Source: Aggregatilineales bacterium
GTDB taxonomy: Bacteria > Chloroflexota > Anaerolineae > Aggregatilineales > Ch27
Reading direction: 5' to 3'
DNA: 64,000 nucleotides
Assembly (NCBI GenBank): GCA_029976005.1
Contig: JARKOQ010000122.1
Span: forward strand, 41,851 to 105,850
A program made the translations under genes and the position numbers. Within the stretch, counting starts at the first letter, position 1. Every line of letters starts with the position of its first letter. Shown in pieces: positions 17,812 through 26,338 of the stretch. The notes below the pieces were generated by a model. It had not been told where the DNA came from. It searched no databases and was given only the letters and a program-made list of their open reading frames with translations.

Positions 17812-18897
17812 TTAGCGTTCCTTCCCCCCGACGCGGACGCGCGGATCGAGCGCGCCGTAGAGCACGTCGGCCAGGATGTTGGCGAACACGACCGAGATCG
17901 CGATCACCAGAAAGACGCCCTGCATCGACGTGTAATCCCGCGCGACGATGGCCGTCACCAGGAACTTACCCAGGCCCCGGTAGCGGTAGATATCCTCGAT
18001 GATCACGCTGCCGCCGACGACGAACCCGATGCTGATCGCCAGGCGGGTCACGAGGGGCAGCATGGCGTTACGGCCGACGTAGGCCGTCAGCACGCGCCAC
18101 TGGCTGAGGCCGCGCGCGTGGGCGGCCGTGACGTATTCCTCCCCCAGGGTGGCGATCGTGCTGCTCTTCATGGTCAGGATCCAGCCGCCGACCGTGGCCG
18201 CGACGTAGGTGAACACCGGCAGCAGGGCGTGCTGGAGGATGCTGAGGATGTATTCCGGCGTGAAGCCCGGCTCCAGGGTGGGATCGACCCGGCCAAGGGC
18301 GTTGGCGATATCGATGAGTCCAAGCTGCACCCCCAGGATCAGGATGATCAGCAGGGCGATGATGTAGTTGGGGATGCCAAACAGGATCGAGGCGATCGCG
18401 GTCACGACGTTGTCGAGGATGCCGCCGCGCCAGTAGGCCATCGCCATGCCCACGAAGATGCCGATCGTGAAGCTGATCAGCAGCCCCAGCCCGACGCTGA
18501 AGACCGTCCAGGGCAGGTATTGCAGGATTTGATCGAGGACAGGCGTCCCGGCGGACGTGATCGACTGGCCCAGGTCGAGGCGAACCAGCCTGCCCAGGTA
18601 TTCCACATATTGCTCGATGATGGGCTGGTCTGGATTGAAGTCGAAGAGGGCCGCCGCCCTGGAATAGGCCTCGTCGTAGGAGAGCTGCTCCTCGCGGACG
18701 ATCCGTTCTGCCTCGATTTGAACCGGGTTGGAGGGCATCTGGCGGATGAGGATGAAGGTGAAGGTCATGACGGCCCAGATCGTGATCGCGCCTTGCAGCA
18801 GGGTCCGGGCCGTGAATCCGGTCAGGGCGCGGCGCAGGGTCTTCCACAGGGCTGCGGATTGCGAGTCGACGACCTGGATGTCTGGTCTTGCTTCCAT
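17812..18897 (-). CDS. Dpp/Opp-type ABC transporter permease (DppB-like)
   Basis: 361 residues from ATG 18897, seven bases after AGGA. The longest ORF starts at 19065, but a TATAAT at 19045-19050 places the likely transcription start inside that extension, so the downstream start is preferred. Motifs include the first TM (LLQGAITIWAVMTFTFILIRQMP), LDLGQSITSAGTPV and the EAA loop YVTAAHARGLSQWRVLTAYV. It forms the channel together with the DppC-like permease. Confidence 0.92.
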   Translation of the reverse strand: MEARPDIQVVDSQSAALWKTLRRALTGFTARTLLQGAITIWAVMTFTFILIRQMPSNPVQIEAERIVREEQLSYDEAYSRAAALFDFNPDQPIIEQYVEYLGRLVRLDLGQSITSAGTPVLDQILQYLPWTVFSVGLGLLISFTIGIFVGMAMAYWRGGILDNVVTAIASILFGIPNYIIALLIILILGVQLGLIDIANALGRVDPTLEPGFTPEYILSILQHALLPVFTYVAATVGGWILTMKSSTIATLGEEYVTAAHARGLSQWRVLTAYVGRNAMLPLVTRLAISIGFVVGGSVIIEDIYRYRGLGKFLVTAIVARDYTSMQGVFLVIAISVVFANILADVLYGALDPRVRVGGKER

Positions 18898-19044
18898 AGG
18901 CATGTCCTGGAAGGGGTCGAACTGCCGTTCCGGACGGCCCGGCGCGCAGTCGATCGGTTCAAATGGACGCGAACGGCGCCACCCGGAGTCCGGCGCGCAG
19001 TCGGAGAGGACAGACGGCCGGCGGGCGGTTCCGGGACGAGCGCG

Positions 19045-19050
19045 ATTATA
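19045..19050 (-). promoter_or_regulatory. Probable -10 element for the permease/ATPase genes
   Basis: Minus-strand TATAAT lies 148 bases before the DppB-like start; no good -35 is seen at 17 bases. It would give the membrane genes a transcript apart from the binding protein gene. Confidence 0.45.
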
Positions 19051-19072
19051 GCGCCCGGAAGGCATCCAACAA

Positions 19073-19098
19073 ACCGGGTGGGGTCGCCCCCACCCGGT
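19073..19098 (-). terminator. Hairpin between binding-protein and permease genes
   Basis: ACCGGGTGGGG (19073-19083) pairs with CCCCACCCGGT (19088-19098). Minus-strand TTTGTTGG follows, a weak U-run. It lies 22 bases past the binding-protein stop. Such hairpins commonly limit read-through so that binding protein exceeds the membrane subunits. Confidence 0.55.
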
Positions 19099-19119
19099 CG
19101 AGCGTCCTACAGACTCAGC

Positions 19120-20874
19120 CTACATCGCATCCGGGCCGGGGGTGAGGATCCCCTTCAGGGCCAGGTAGGTGATGTAGTTGTCGGCGGAGCCGCCGCCATT
19201 GCGCCAGATCGGATCGTCATCGGCCGGCGCGCCGCTGGCCAGGTTCTCGTTGAGCGGGTTGTTGGTCAGGGCCTCGCTCAGCGGGATCACGGGCAGCAGG
19301 TCGTTAAAGATGGCGACCGCCTTGGCCACGAAAGGCTGCTGAACTTCCCTGTCCAGGCCGGCGCCGGTCGCGGCGATCAGCGCGGTGAAGTCGATCTGCT
19401 CGCCGTTCCACTCGAATTCCATCGGGAAGTTGAGGCCGGTCTGGCCTTCGGTCAGGCCGGTGTAGTTCCAGGAACGCAGCGGGCCGTTGAGCTGATCGGT
19501 CGGGAAGGGCGAGGACGCGCCCCAGCTTCGCACGGACAGCGTGAAGTTGCCGGCCTTGATATCCTCATCGAGCTGCTGCCACTGTACGGCGCGCCCGGTG
19601 ATATCGAACCCGAAGGCGTTGAGCTGCTCGACCGCGTTCTGGGCGGCCGCGCCGTAGTCGGCCCATTCCGCCTGGAAGGTGTACTCGGCGGCCACGGGGT
19701 CGCCGTTGTCGTCCAGCCACTTGCCCTCGGCGTTGCGGGTGAAGCCGATGCCCAGCAGCAGCGCTTCGGCCGCGGCGGGATCATACGCGTAGGTATTGAG
19801 CGCGGCGACCTCGTCTTCGCTCAGCCAGAGCTGGATCAGGCCGTCCGACATGCCGCCCATATACTGCACGGGCAGGGCGCTGAGGCCCTTGGTCAGGAAA
19901 GCGCTCTCCGCGCGGTCAATCACCATCGCCATCGCCTGGCGCACTTCGGGCCGGCTCCAGGGATAGACGTCGTGATTGATGTAGACGGCCGCGCCGTAGT
20001 TGTACGGGCCGCGAATGATGCGCAGGCCGGCGTCCTGCATGGCCTGGTCGGTGGCGGGCGGGAAGCCGTGGGTGGCGTAGGTCACCTTGCCGTCCAGCAC
20101 CAGCGGGGTGACGGCCTCGGTCTCGCCGTACCAGATCTGGACCGTGCCGAACTGGACGCTCTCGGAGAAGATGCTGTTGGGCTGCCAGTGCAGGCTCATG
20201 AAGCTGTCGCCGACGTCGTCCAGGGTGTAGATGAACGGCCCGCTGGCGATGACCTGCTCAGGACGGAATTCCTTGATCTCGGTCTGGAGGGCCAGCCACG
20301 CTTCGCTGTCAATCGCAGCGCCGCTGGCGTACAGGTCCAGCGCTTTCTGGGCCAGATCGCCGTAGACGGTCATGTTGCGGATGGTCGTGCGCAGGATGAT
20401 GTGGCGGGCCAGCAGGGACGGATTGGCGAGCGTGAAGCGGACGGTGAAATCGTCTACCTTCTCGACCTCGCCCACGTAGTTGAAGTCGCTCCACTTCAGG
20501 ATGCGGCCGATGGCATAGGTGCCGATCAGGTCGTCGGCAGTGATGGGGCTGCCATCGCTCCACAGGGCATCCTGGCGCAGATGCACGACAAACGCCTCTT
20601 CGCCTTCGAACTCCCAGCTTTCGGCGAGCCAGGGTTCGTAATCGGCTTCAGCGGCCAGATAGTAGGCCATCGGCAGCTCGACCCAGCGGTAGTACAGACC
20701 CAGGCTGCTGGCCGGGCCGCCGGTGGAGAAGCTGTTCAGGTGGCCGTCGGGGGGCAGGAAGTACGGCCAGGCGCCATAGAAGGTGCCCGCCGGAGCTTCA
20801 CCCGTCTGACCCAGAACCGGGGCGACGCTGCCCAGGAGCAGCGCCACGAGAACCAGAAGTGTTACTTTGCGCAT
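19120..20874 (-). CDS. ABC transporter extracellular substrate-binding protein, family 5
   Basis: 584 residues from ATG 20874, directly after GGAGGAG; the TTG at 20889 includes that box and is rejected. An N-terminal signal peptide (RKVTLLVLVALLLGSVAPVLG) lacks a lipobox Cys. The mature part has the SBP_5 layout: AESWEFEGEEAFVVHLRQDALWSDGSPITADDL near the N terminus, then the large lobe with YNYGAAVYINHDVYPWSRPEVRQAMAMVIDR. Family-5 proteins bind peptides, nickel or oligosaccharides. The adjacent GH3 and glycosidase-like genes suggest oligosaccharide, as inference. Confidence 0.92.
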   Translation of the reverse strand: MRKVTLLVLVALLLGSVAPVLGQTGEAPAGTFYGAWPYFLPPDGHLNSFSTGGPASSLGLYYRWVELPMAYYLAAEADYEPWLAESWEFEGEEAFVVHLRQDALWSDGSPITADDLIGTYAIGRILKWSDFNYVGEVEKVDDFTVRFTLANPSLLARHIILRTTIRNMTVYGDLAQKALDLYASGAAIDSEAWLALQTEIKEFRPEQVIASGPFIYTLDDVGDSFMSLHWQPNSIFSESVQFGTVQIWYGETEAVTPLVLDGKVTYATHGFPPATDQAMQDAGLRIIRGPYNYGAAVYINHDVYPWSRPEVRQAMAMVIDRAESAFLTKGLSALPVQYMGGMSDGLIQLWLSEDEVAALNTYAYDPAAAEALLLGIGFTRNAEGKWLDDNGDPVAAEYTFQAEWADYGAAAQNAVEQLNAFGFDITGRAVQWQQLDEDIKAGNFTLSVRSWGASSPFPTDQLNGPLRSWNYTGLTEGQTGLNFPMEFEWNGEQIDFTALIAATGAGLDREVQQPFVAKAVAIFNDLLPVIPLSEALTNNPLNENLASGAPADDDPIWRNGGGSADNYITYLALKGILTPGPDAM

Positions 20875-20926
20875 CTTCTCCTCCTGCAAACAGGGAAAAC
20901 AAAGACCAGGAGTAAACCACGCCTAA

Positions 20927-20955
20927 ACTATGCCCGATATGGGCAGATGAGTCAA
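20927..20955 (-). promoter_or_regulatory. Probable promoter of the substrate-binding protein gene
   Basis: Minus-strand TTGACT (20950-20955), 17-base spacer, CATAGT (20927-20932). The expected start near 20920 leaves a leader of about 45 bases before ATG 20874. Confidence 0.5.
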
Positions 20956-21062
20956 ATCGACTAGGGCGAAGTATCCAATGACAGTTTTGTTACGGCCGGC
21001 TGCGCTCGAAACGCGGCCGGCCGTGCATGAATGGGGTTAATGCGGCAGAAGGCGGCGCGCGA

Positions 21063-22613
21063 TCAGCCGACGGTGTGCACCGGGACGGGCAGACTCCCCG
21101 AAGGCGTGCAGCGGCCCAGCAGGGCGTCCACCGCCGCCTGGAGCGACGGCGTGCTGTCGCCGCAGGTGCACAGGATCGTGCCCGCCCCACGCAGGGCTTC
21201 CACGTCGTACGGGTTGCGCAGGCACAGCAGGATGCTGTGGGCAGCCGTATCCAATAGACTCTGGGCCAGCTCGCGCTGGGCCGCGGTCAGGTGGGCGCTG
21301 CGGGTGGCGACGATCAGGATGCCGCCGTTCCCGGCCAGGGCGCGGGCCTGCTCGACGGCGGCCGGATTGGGCGCGGTCGGGCTGAGGGCCAGGTGCTGGA
21401 CGTGCGGCGCGGCCGCGTGCAGGATCGTCCCCAGGCCGGTGTGCCCGCCCTGGTCAACGGCGCCCGATTCCATGAAGGACGCGAACTCCACCAGGGCAAT
21501 CCGCTTGTCTTCCGGCAGCGGGAAGACTCCCTGTTCCGCGCGGAGCAGCACCAGCCCGGCTTCGGCGGCCCGGCGGCAGACGGCCAGGTGATCCGGGTGG
21601 CGGATCACGTCCAGCGGGCGGGCGTCCCCGACCGGGAAGCGCGCCTTGAAAGCATCCTGCCGGGCCAAAGCCTGCTCGATGCGGGCTTCCGGGAGGCGGC
21701 CCGATTCGGCGGCGGCGGCCAGGGCGTCGTAGGCTTCCTGCTGCAGCGCGCGGGTGTGAGAGAAGAAGATCACGTCGTGGCCCGCCAGGGCGGCCAGGAC
21801 GGCCGACTCGCCCGCCCCATACTGGTTGGTGATGGCCTTCATCTCCATGCAGTCGGTGGCGGCCAGGCCGGTGAAGCCCACGTCGTCGCGCAGCAGGCGG
21901 GTGGCGATGGCCGGGGACAGCGTGGCCGGGTAGTCGGGATCGAGCGCCTCGAATTTGACGTGGCTGACCATGACGCTGGCGATCCCGGCCTCGACCGCCG
22001 CCCGGAAGGGGCGCAGGTCGTGCTGCCACAGGTAATCCGGCGAGCCGCTGACCACGGGCAGGCTGACGTGCGAATCGACCGGCGTTTTGCCGTGGCCGGG
22101 GAAGTGCTTGGCGCAGGCTCCGACCCCGGCCTGCTGGAAGCCGCGCACTTCGGCGGCGGCCAGCCGGCCGACCCGCTCGGCGTCGATGCCCAGGGTGCGC
22201 GTGCCGATCACGGGATTGCTGCTGTCGTGGCCGAGGTCGACGACCGGGGCCAGGGTCCAGTCGATGCCCAGGGCGTGCAGCTCCGCGCCGAGGGCGGCCG
22301 AGACCGCTTGCGCCATCTCCTCCGAGCCGCCCACGCCCAGGGCCATCGCGCCGGGGCTTTCGGTGAAGCCCTGGCGCAGCCGGGCGACCGTGCCGCCTTC
22401 CTGGTCGATCGAGATCAGGATCGGCTCCGGCGCGGCGGCGCGCAGGGTGCGGGTCAGCTCGGCAAGCTGGGCCGGGGTGTCCACGTTGCGGGCGAAGAGG
22501 ATGATCCCGCCGACCTGGCCGGTGGCCAGCCAGTCCAGGATGTAATCCGGCGCCTGGAAGCCCTCGAAGCCGACATTGAGAATCCGGCCGACGCGTGTTT
22601 TGGGAGAAGTCAT
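21063..22613 (-). CDS. Beta-N-acetylhexosaminidase, GH3 (NagZ type)
   Basis: 516 residues. The GH3 barrel carries the NagZ signature KHFPGHGKTPVDSHVSLP, including the Asp-His dyad that acts as acid/base in this subfamily. The nucleophile Asp lies in AATDCMEMKAI. ISIDQEGGTVARL is the conserved substrate-loop region. A C-terminal alpha/beta domain (from about 345) extends past single-domain NagZ, as in two-domain members. There is no signal peptide, so it acts in the cytoplasm. It hydrolyses terminal GlcNAc from muropeptides or chito-oligosaccharides. AAGGA lies eight bases before ATG 22613. Next to the Dpp-type transporter it probably trims imported oligosaccharides, or it may serve wall recycling. 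Confidence 0.9.
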   Translation of the reverse strand: MTSPKTRVGRILNVGFEGFQAPDYILDWLATGQVGGIILFARNVDTPAQLAELTRTLRAAAPEPILISIDQEGGTVARLRQGFTESPGAMALGVGGSEEMAQAVSAALGAELHALGIDWTLAPVVDLGHDSSNPVIGTRTLGIDAERVGRLAAAEVRGFQQAGVGACAKHFPGHGKTPVDSHVSLPVVSGSPDYLWQHDLRPFRAAVEAGIASVMVSHVKFEALDPDYPATLSPAIATRLLRDDVGFTGLAATDCMEMKAITNQYGAGESAVLAALAGHDVIFFSHTRALQQEAYDALAAAAESGRLPEARIEQALARQDAFKARFPVGDARPLDVIRHPDHLAVCRRAAEAGLVLLRAEQGVFPLPEDKRIALVEFASFMESGAVDQGGHTGLGTILHAAAPHVQHLALSPTAPNPAAVEQARALAGNGGILIVATRSAHLTAAQRELAQSLLDTAAHSILLCLRNPYDVEALRGAGTILCTCGDSTPSLQAAVDALLGRCTPSGSLPVPVHTVG

Positions 22614-22675
22614 CTTGGGTTCCTTTTCTCAGGTCGCGTGCGCTCGGACCTGGGGTGTGGATGAACAACACGCCG

Positions 22676-22681
22676 ATTATA
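22676..22681 (-). promoter_or_regulatory. Probable -10 element for the GH3 gene
   Basis: Perfect minus-strand TATAAT between the PP2C stop and the GH3 start, about 56 bases of leader. No convincing -35 is seen. Confidence 0.45.
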
Positions 22682-22704
22682 CCCGGTTCTGGCACGTCCT
22701 CCGG

Positions 22705-24942
22705 TCAGTCCACCCCCAGAACCAGCAGCGTCATGTCGTCGAACTGCTCGGCGTCGGCCTGGTATTCGGCCAGCGCCGCGAAGACTCCCTCGCACAGCCC
22801 GGCGGCGGGTTGATTGGCGAAGGCGCTCGCCACCGCCGTGAAGCGCTCCCGGTCGTAGAGCGCCCCGGCCGGGTTCTGGAGGTCGGTCATCCCATCGGTG
22901 TAGAGCACCAGCCGGTCGCCGGGCTGGAGCTGCAAGCCGGCGTCGGCCAGGGCGATCCGGGGCGTGGGGAAAAGGCCCAGCGCCATGCCGGGGCAGTCGA
23001 TTTCGTAGGCCGCGCCGCCGCGCAGCAGGAGGGGCCGGTCGTGCCCGGCGCGGGCGTAGGTCATCCGGCCGGTGGCCTGCTCGACGATGCCGTAGAAGAT
23101 GGTCACGAACATGTTGGGCTGGCCCAGCTCTTGCAGCAGGTCGTTGACCTTGCCGAGCACGGCGCTGGGGGCGCTTTCCCGGCGGGCCTCGGCCAGCAGC
23201 AGGCTGCGCGTCAGGGCCATGTACAGCGCGGCGGGCAGCCCTTTGCCGGACACATCGGCGATGGCCACGCCGAAGCGGCCATCCTCCAACTGGAAAGCGT
23301 CGTAGAAGTCGCCGCCGACCCGGCGCGCGGTCACGTTGCGCGCGGCGAAGGTGTAACCCGGCACGTCCGGGAAGGTGCGCGGCAGGACGCTCTGCTGCAC
23401 CTGGCGGGCCAGCTCCAGCTCGCGCTCCAAACGCTCCTTCTCGGCCAGCTCGACCTGGGCGGCTTCGAGCTGGCTGATCTTGGTGCGAAGCTGATCGAAC
23501 AGTTCCGCGCGCTGCACCGCCAGGGCGGCCTGGTTGGCGAAGATTTGCAGCAGGGCGACTTCAGCCGACCGGAAACGGTTCTTGCGCGTGGAGTGAATCA
23601 CCAGGAAGCCGACCTGGCGCTGCTGGGCCAGCAGCGGCACGTGCAGCCCGGCCCGCAGGCGCGCGCCTTCCACGTCCTCGTGGCGGGGCGTGACGCCGGG
23701 CGGCCACTGGTTGAAGGGCGTCGGCTCCCCGTGGGCGCTGCGTTCTTCCAGGGCTTCCAGTCCCACGCGCTGGCGGCGCAGGCCGGCTTCCCAGCCGCTG
23801 ACCGCCAGGATTTCGGCCTGTCTCTCGCTGCGCCGCAGGTAGAAGATTGCCCGGTCGGCGCTGCACAACTCGCGCACGTGGCGGCAAATCTGGGCCGCCA
23901 GCCCGTCCAGATCGGTGGACGTGATCAGGGAGTTGCCCATGTGCTGGAGTGAGACCAAAGCCCGCGTTCGCTCCTCCAGGACGTGGTTGGAGGCTTCCAG
24001 CTCGGCCAGCTTGCGGCGCAGGGCGCTGCCCGCGTCGACCGCCTCGCGCTCGCTCGTCTCCAGCAGGCGGTACAGGCGGCGCAGGCGCTCCGCCCGCAGG
24101 TCGAGCACGTCCTCCAGCGCCAGCGCGCCCTGCAAGGCCAGCTCCAGGGCGTAGACCTCGCCCGGCAGCACGCGCTCCCCATCCAGGGTGGGCACGTCCG
24201 GCGGGACGTGGAAGACGTCGAACAGCGCCACGTCGCCCGCCCGGCCGGTGCGGTTGCAGCGCTCGCAGCCGGTCGCGCGGAAGAAGGTCAGCGGGCGACC
24301 GCCGGCCAGGTGCGGGATCAGCGCGGGGAAAACCCGGCCCAGGCGGGCGATCTGGTCCGGCTCCGCCGCCACCGGCTGGCGGCAGTTGGGGCACTGGCTG
24401 GGCATGCGCTGGACGCTCACGACCCAGCGCAGCCCGGTCATCTGCTCCGGCAGCGCGCCCAGATCGCGCAGGTGGGCGGCCACGTCGGCCCCCTGGAAGA
24501 TCGTGTCCAGGTGGGAGAGGATGCGCGCGCCCTTGCTGGCCGCGTCCAGGGCGGGAGGCACGGTTTCCGGGTCCAGCCGGTCGAGCACGACCAGATCGGT
24601 CTCGCGGCGGGCCGCGACGGCGATCAGCTCGGCGTAACCGTACCCCTGGCCGATCTCCAGGACGTCCGCCCGGTCGCGCAGGTGGCGCGGGATGCGCAGG
24701 GAATCGCGGCCCTCGGTCACAACCACGCAGCGCGAATCGGGCCGGACATCCAGCAGGGCGCGCATCATCACCCGGAAGATCGCCGCGCGCCCGCTGGGCA
24801 GCAGGCCGTGCGATTCCGCCGCCTGGGCGGGCAGGCGCGGGTCCAGGCCGGCCACGACGATCAGCCCGCCCGGTCCGGCGGCCATCGCCGGGATCAGAGC
24901 GTCCAGGCTGGGGAGGTGGTAGAAGTCGTCGAGCTTGAGCAC
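22705..24942 (-). CDS. PP2C-type (SpoIIE/RsbU) phosphatase with GAF domain and degenerate GspE/PilB-like N terminus
   Basis: 745 residues from GTG 24942, preceded at seven bases by AGGAG and 52 bases after a likely transcription start; a longer ORF to 25116 reads into an intergenic repeat and is rejected. Residues about 1-280 follow the C-terminal half of type II secretion/type IV pilus ATPases: GGLIVVAGLDPR stands where the P-loop should be and has lost its Gly-Lys-Ser/Thr. DLVVLDRLDPETVPPALDAA and HLDTIFQGADVA follow, then zinc Cys pairs CPNC and CERCNRTGRAG. A coiled coil, a GAF domain (about 330-500) and a PP2C domain (about 540-740) come next, with GGDFYDA, DVSGKGLPAAL, YTDGMTD and FDDMTLL metal motifs intact. 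It probably dephosphorylates an anti-sigma-antagonist-like partner in response to a GAF signal. Confidence 0.85.
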   Translation of the reverse strand: MLKLDDFYHLPSLDALIPAMAAGPGGLIVVAGLDPRLPAQAAESHGLLPSGRAAIFRVMMRALLDVRPDSRCVVVTEGRDSLRIPRHLRDRADVLEIGQGYGYAELIAVAARRETDLVVLDRLDPETVPPALDAASKGARILSHLDTIFQGADVAAHLRDLGALPEQMTGLRWVVSVQRMPSQCPNCRQPVAAEPDQIARLGRVFPALIPHLAGGRPLTFFRATGCERCNRTGRAGDVALFDVFHVPPDVPTLDGERVLPGEVYALELALQGALALEDVLDLRAERLRRLYRLLETSEREAVDAGSALRRKLAELEASNHVLEERTRALVSLQHMGNSLITSTDLDGLAAQICRHVRELCSADRAIFYLRRSERQAEILAVSGWEAGLRRQRVGLEALEERSAHGEPTPFNQWPPGVTPRHEDVEGARLRAGLHVPLLAQQRQVGFLVIHSTRKNRFRSAEVALLQIFANQAALAVQRAELFDQLRTKISQLEAAQVELAEKERLERELELARQVQQSVLPRTFPDVPGYTFAARNVTARRVGGDFYDAFQLEDGRFGVAIADVSGKGLPAALYMALTRSLLLAEARRESAPSAVLGKVNDLLQELGQPNMFVTIFYGIVEQATGRMTYARAGHDRPLLLRGGAAYEIDCPGMALGLFPTPRIALADAGLQLQPGDRLVLYTDGMTDLQNPAGALYDRERFTAVASAFANQPAAGLCEGVFAALAEYQADAEQFDDMTLLVLGVD

Positions 24943-25000
24943 GCGCTTGCTCCTGGCGCGCCGTGCTCGGTTGGCCTCCTGTCCGGCGCGCTCCCGGTTC

Positions 25001-25006
25001 AGTATA
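25001..25006 (-). promoter_or_regulatory. Probable -10 element for the PP2C gene
   Basis: Minus-strand TATACT, with the expected start near 24994, 52 bases before GTG 24942. No good -35. It supports the shorter start. Confidence 0.4.
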
Positions 25007-25037
25007 ACGAGTCCTGCCCCGGCGCGGGTAGGCCGCC

Positions 25038-25099
25038 TGGAAAGACAAAGCGAACCGCCAAAACGCCAAGACCGCCAGGGAAAAACGCGAAGGAAAACC
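25038..25099 (-). repeat. Dispersed intergenic element, copy B (inverted)
   Basis: Read on the minus strand it runs from a T-rich segment into CCTGGCGGTCTTGGCG and TTTTGGCGGTTCGC. It matches copies A, C and D. Together with copy C it forms an imperfect inverted repeat about 50 bases apart. The 385-base gap 24943-25327 is otherwise filled by the promoter elements noted and no gene. Confidence 0.6.
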
Positions 25100-25149
25100 A
25101 GAAAGTATTGCATCAAGTCCGAAAGAGCACGCCTCAGCTTTGTTCATTT

Positions 25150-25215
25150 GGGGCCTTTCTCCTGGCTTTTCCTTGGCGTTCCTGGCGCCTGGGCGGTTCA
25201 ACCTGGTTTTGTTTG
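25150..25215 (+). repeat. Dispersed intergenic element, copy C
   Basis: Contains TTTTCCTTGGCGTTCCTGGC followed by GCCTGGGCGGTTCA. It is in opposite orientation to copy B, giving a possible long hairpin between the divergent PP2C and sugar-isomerase genes. Confidence 0.6.
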
Positions 25216-25241
25216 GCAGCGGCTTCAAGAGCGTCTATGAT
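25213..25241 (+). promoter_or_regulatory. Promoter of the sugar-isomerase/oxidoreductase operon
   Basis: TTGGCA (25213-25218), 17-base spacer, TATGAT (25236-25241), each five of six to consensus. Expected start near 25248, about 80 bases before ATG 25328. It overlaps the edge of repeat copy C. Confidence 0.6.
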
Positions 25242-25327
25242 CGGGGCAGTTGGAACCTCAGCGTCTGAACTCTGCATGCAACCCATGTCTGGTGTGTTCA
25301 CATGCTTGTCTGGAAAGGAGCGCGTTT

Positions 25328-26326
25328 ATGAGCCGCACGATCACCCTGTTCACGGGGCAGTGGGCGGACCTGCCTCTGGAGACCCTGGCCCAGAAGGCCA
25401 GCGCGTGGGGGTATGAAGGGCTGGAGCTGGCCTGCTCCGGCGATCACTTCGAGGTGGACAAAGCCCTGAGCCGCGATTCCTACGTGCGTGAAAAGCGCGA
25501 CCTGCTGGCCAAATACGGCCTCAAGTGCGTGGCGATCAGCAATCACCTGGTCGGGCAGGCGGTGTGCGACCCGATCGACGCGCGCCACAAGAGCATCGTC
25601 CCGGCCTCCGTATGGGGCGACGGCGAGCCGGAAGGCGTCCGCCAGCGGGCCGCCGAGGAGATGAAGGCCACCGCGCGGGCGGCCAGGCTGTTCGGCGCGG
25701 AAACCGTGACCGGTTTCACCGGCAGCGCGGTGTGGGCCATGCTCTATTTTTTCCCGCCGACCTCGCAAGCCGACATTGACGCGGGCTACCAGGACTTCGC
25801 CCGGCGCTGGCTGCCCATCCTGGACGTGTTCCAGGCGGAGGGCGTCCGGTTCGCGCTGGAAGTCCACCCGACCGAGATCGCCTACGACATCATCACCATG
25901 CAGCGCGCCCTGGAGGCGGTCGGCGGGCATCCCGCCTTCGGCGTCAACTTCGATCCCAGCCACCTCGTCCACCAGTTCGTCGACCCGGTGGCTTTCCTGG
26001 AAGTCTTCCCGGACCGGATTTTCCACGTCCACGTCAAGGACTCGCGGATCACCCTGACCGGGCGCAACAGCATCCTGTCCTCGCATCTCAGCTTTGGCGA
26101 CGCCCGGCGCGGCTGGGACTTCGTCTCGCCCGGCCACGGCGACGTCAAGTTCGACCCGATCATCCGCGCCCTCAACCGGATCGGGTACGGCGGGCCGCTG
26201 TCGGTCGAATGGGAGGACAGCGGCATGAACCGCGAATTCGGCGCGCAGGAAGCCCTGCAATTCGTGCGCCGCCTGAACTTCTCGCCGTCCGACGTGGCCT
26301 TCGATGCCGCGTTTAGCAAGCACTGA
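25328..26326 (+). CDS. Sugar phosphate isomerase/epimerase (xylose-isomerase-like TIM barrel)
   Basis: 332 residues from ATG 25328, seven bases after GGAAAGGAG; the upstream extension to 25250 lacks a site and starts at the transcription start. The AP-endonuclease-2/xylose-isomerase-like barrel shows strand-end metal ligands: Glu in [13 protein letters not shown], Asp/His in [10 protein letters not shown], His in FHVHVKD and Glu in LSVEWEDSG. Such enzymes isomerise or epimerise sugars, inosose or their phosphates. The Gfo/Idh gene follows after 12 bases, a common pair in inositol and sugar-acid catabolism. Confidence 0.88.
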   Translation: MSRTITLFTGQWADLPLETLAQKASAWGYEGLELACSGDHFEVDKALSRDSYVREKRDLLAKYGLKCVAISNHLVGQAVCDPIDARHKSIVPASVWGDGEPEGVRQRAAEEMKATARAARLFGAETVTGFTGSAVWAMLYFFPPTSQADIDAGYQDFARRWLPILDVFQAEGVRFALEVHPTEIAYDIITMQRALEAVGGHPAFGVNFDPSHLVHQFVDPVAFLEVFPDRIFHVHVKDSRITLTGRNSILSSHLSFGDARRGWDFVSPGHGDVKFDPIIRALNRIGYGGPLSVEWEDSGMNREFGAQEALQFVRRLNFSPSDVAFDAAFSKH

Positions 26327-26338
26327 TCGGGGGGAGAC

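Noticed and set aside
18898..19065. N-terminal extension of the DppB-like permease
   Set aside because: Arg/Pro-rich, not permease-like, and it would begin upstream of the TATAAT-defined transcript.
18118..20964. Very long plus-strand ORF of 948 codons
   Set aside because: It is antisense to the permease and binding-protein genes; high GC creates long open antisense frames. The composition (Gly/Arg/Val/Gln-rich) and lack of domains fit a shadow.
24943..25116. N-terminal extension of the PP2C protein
   Set aside because: It translates dispersed repeat copy B (FLRVFPWRSWRFGGS), has no ribosome-binding site, and lies upstream of the likely transcription start; GTG 24942 fits better.
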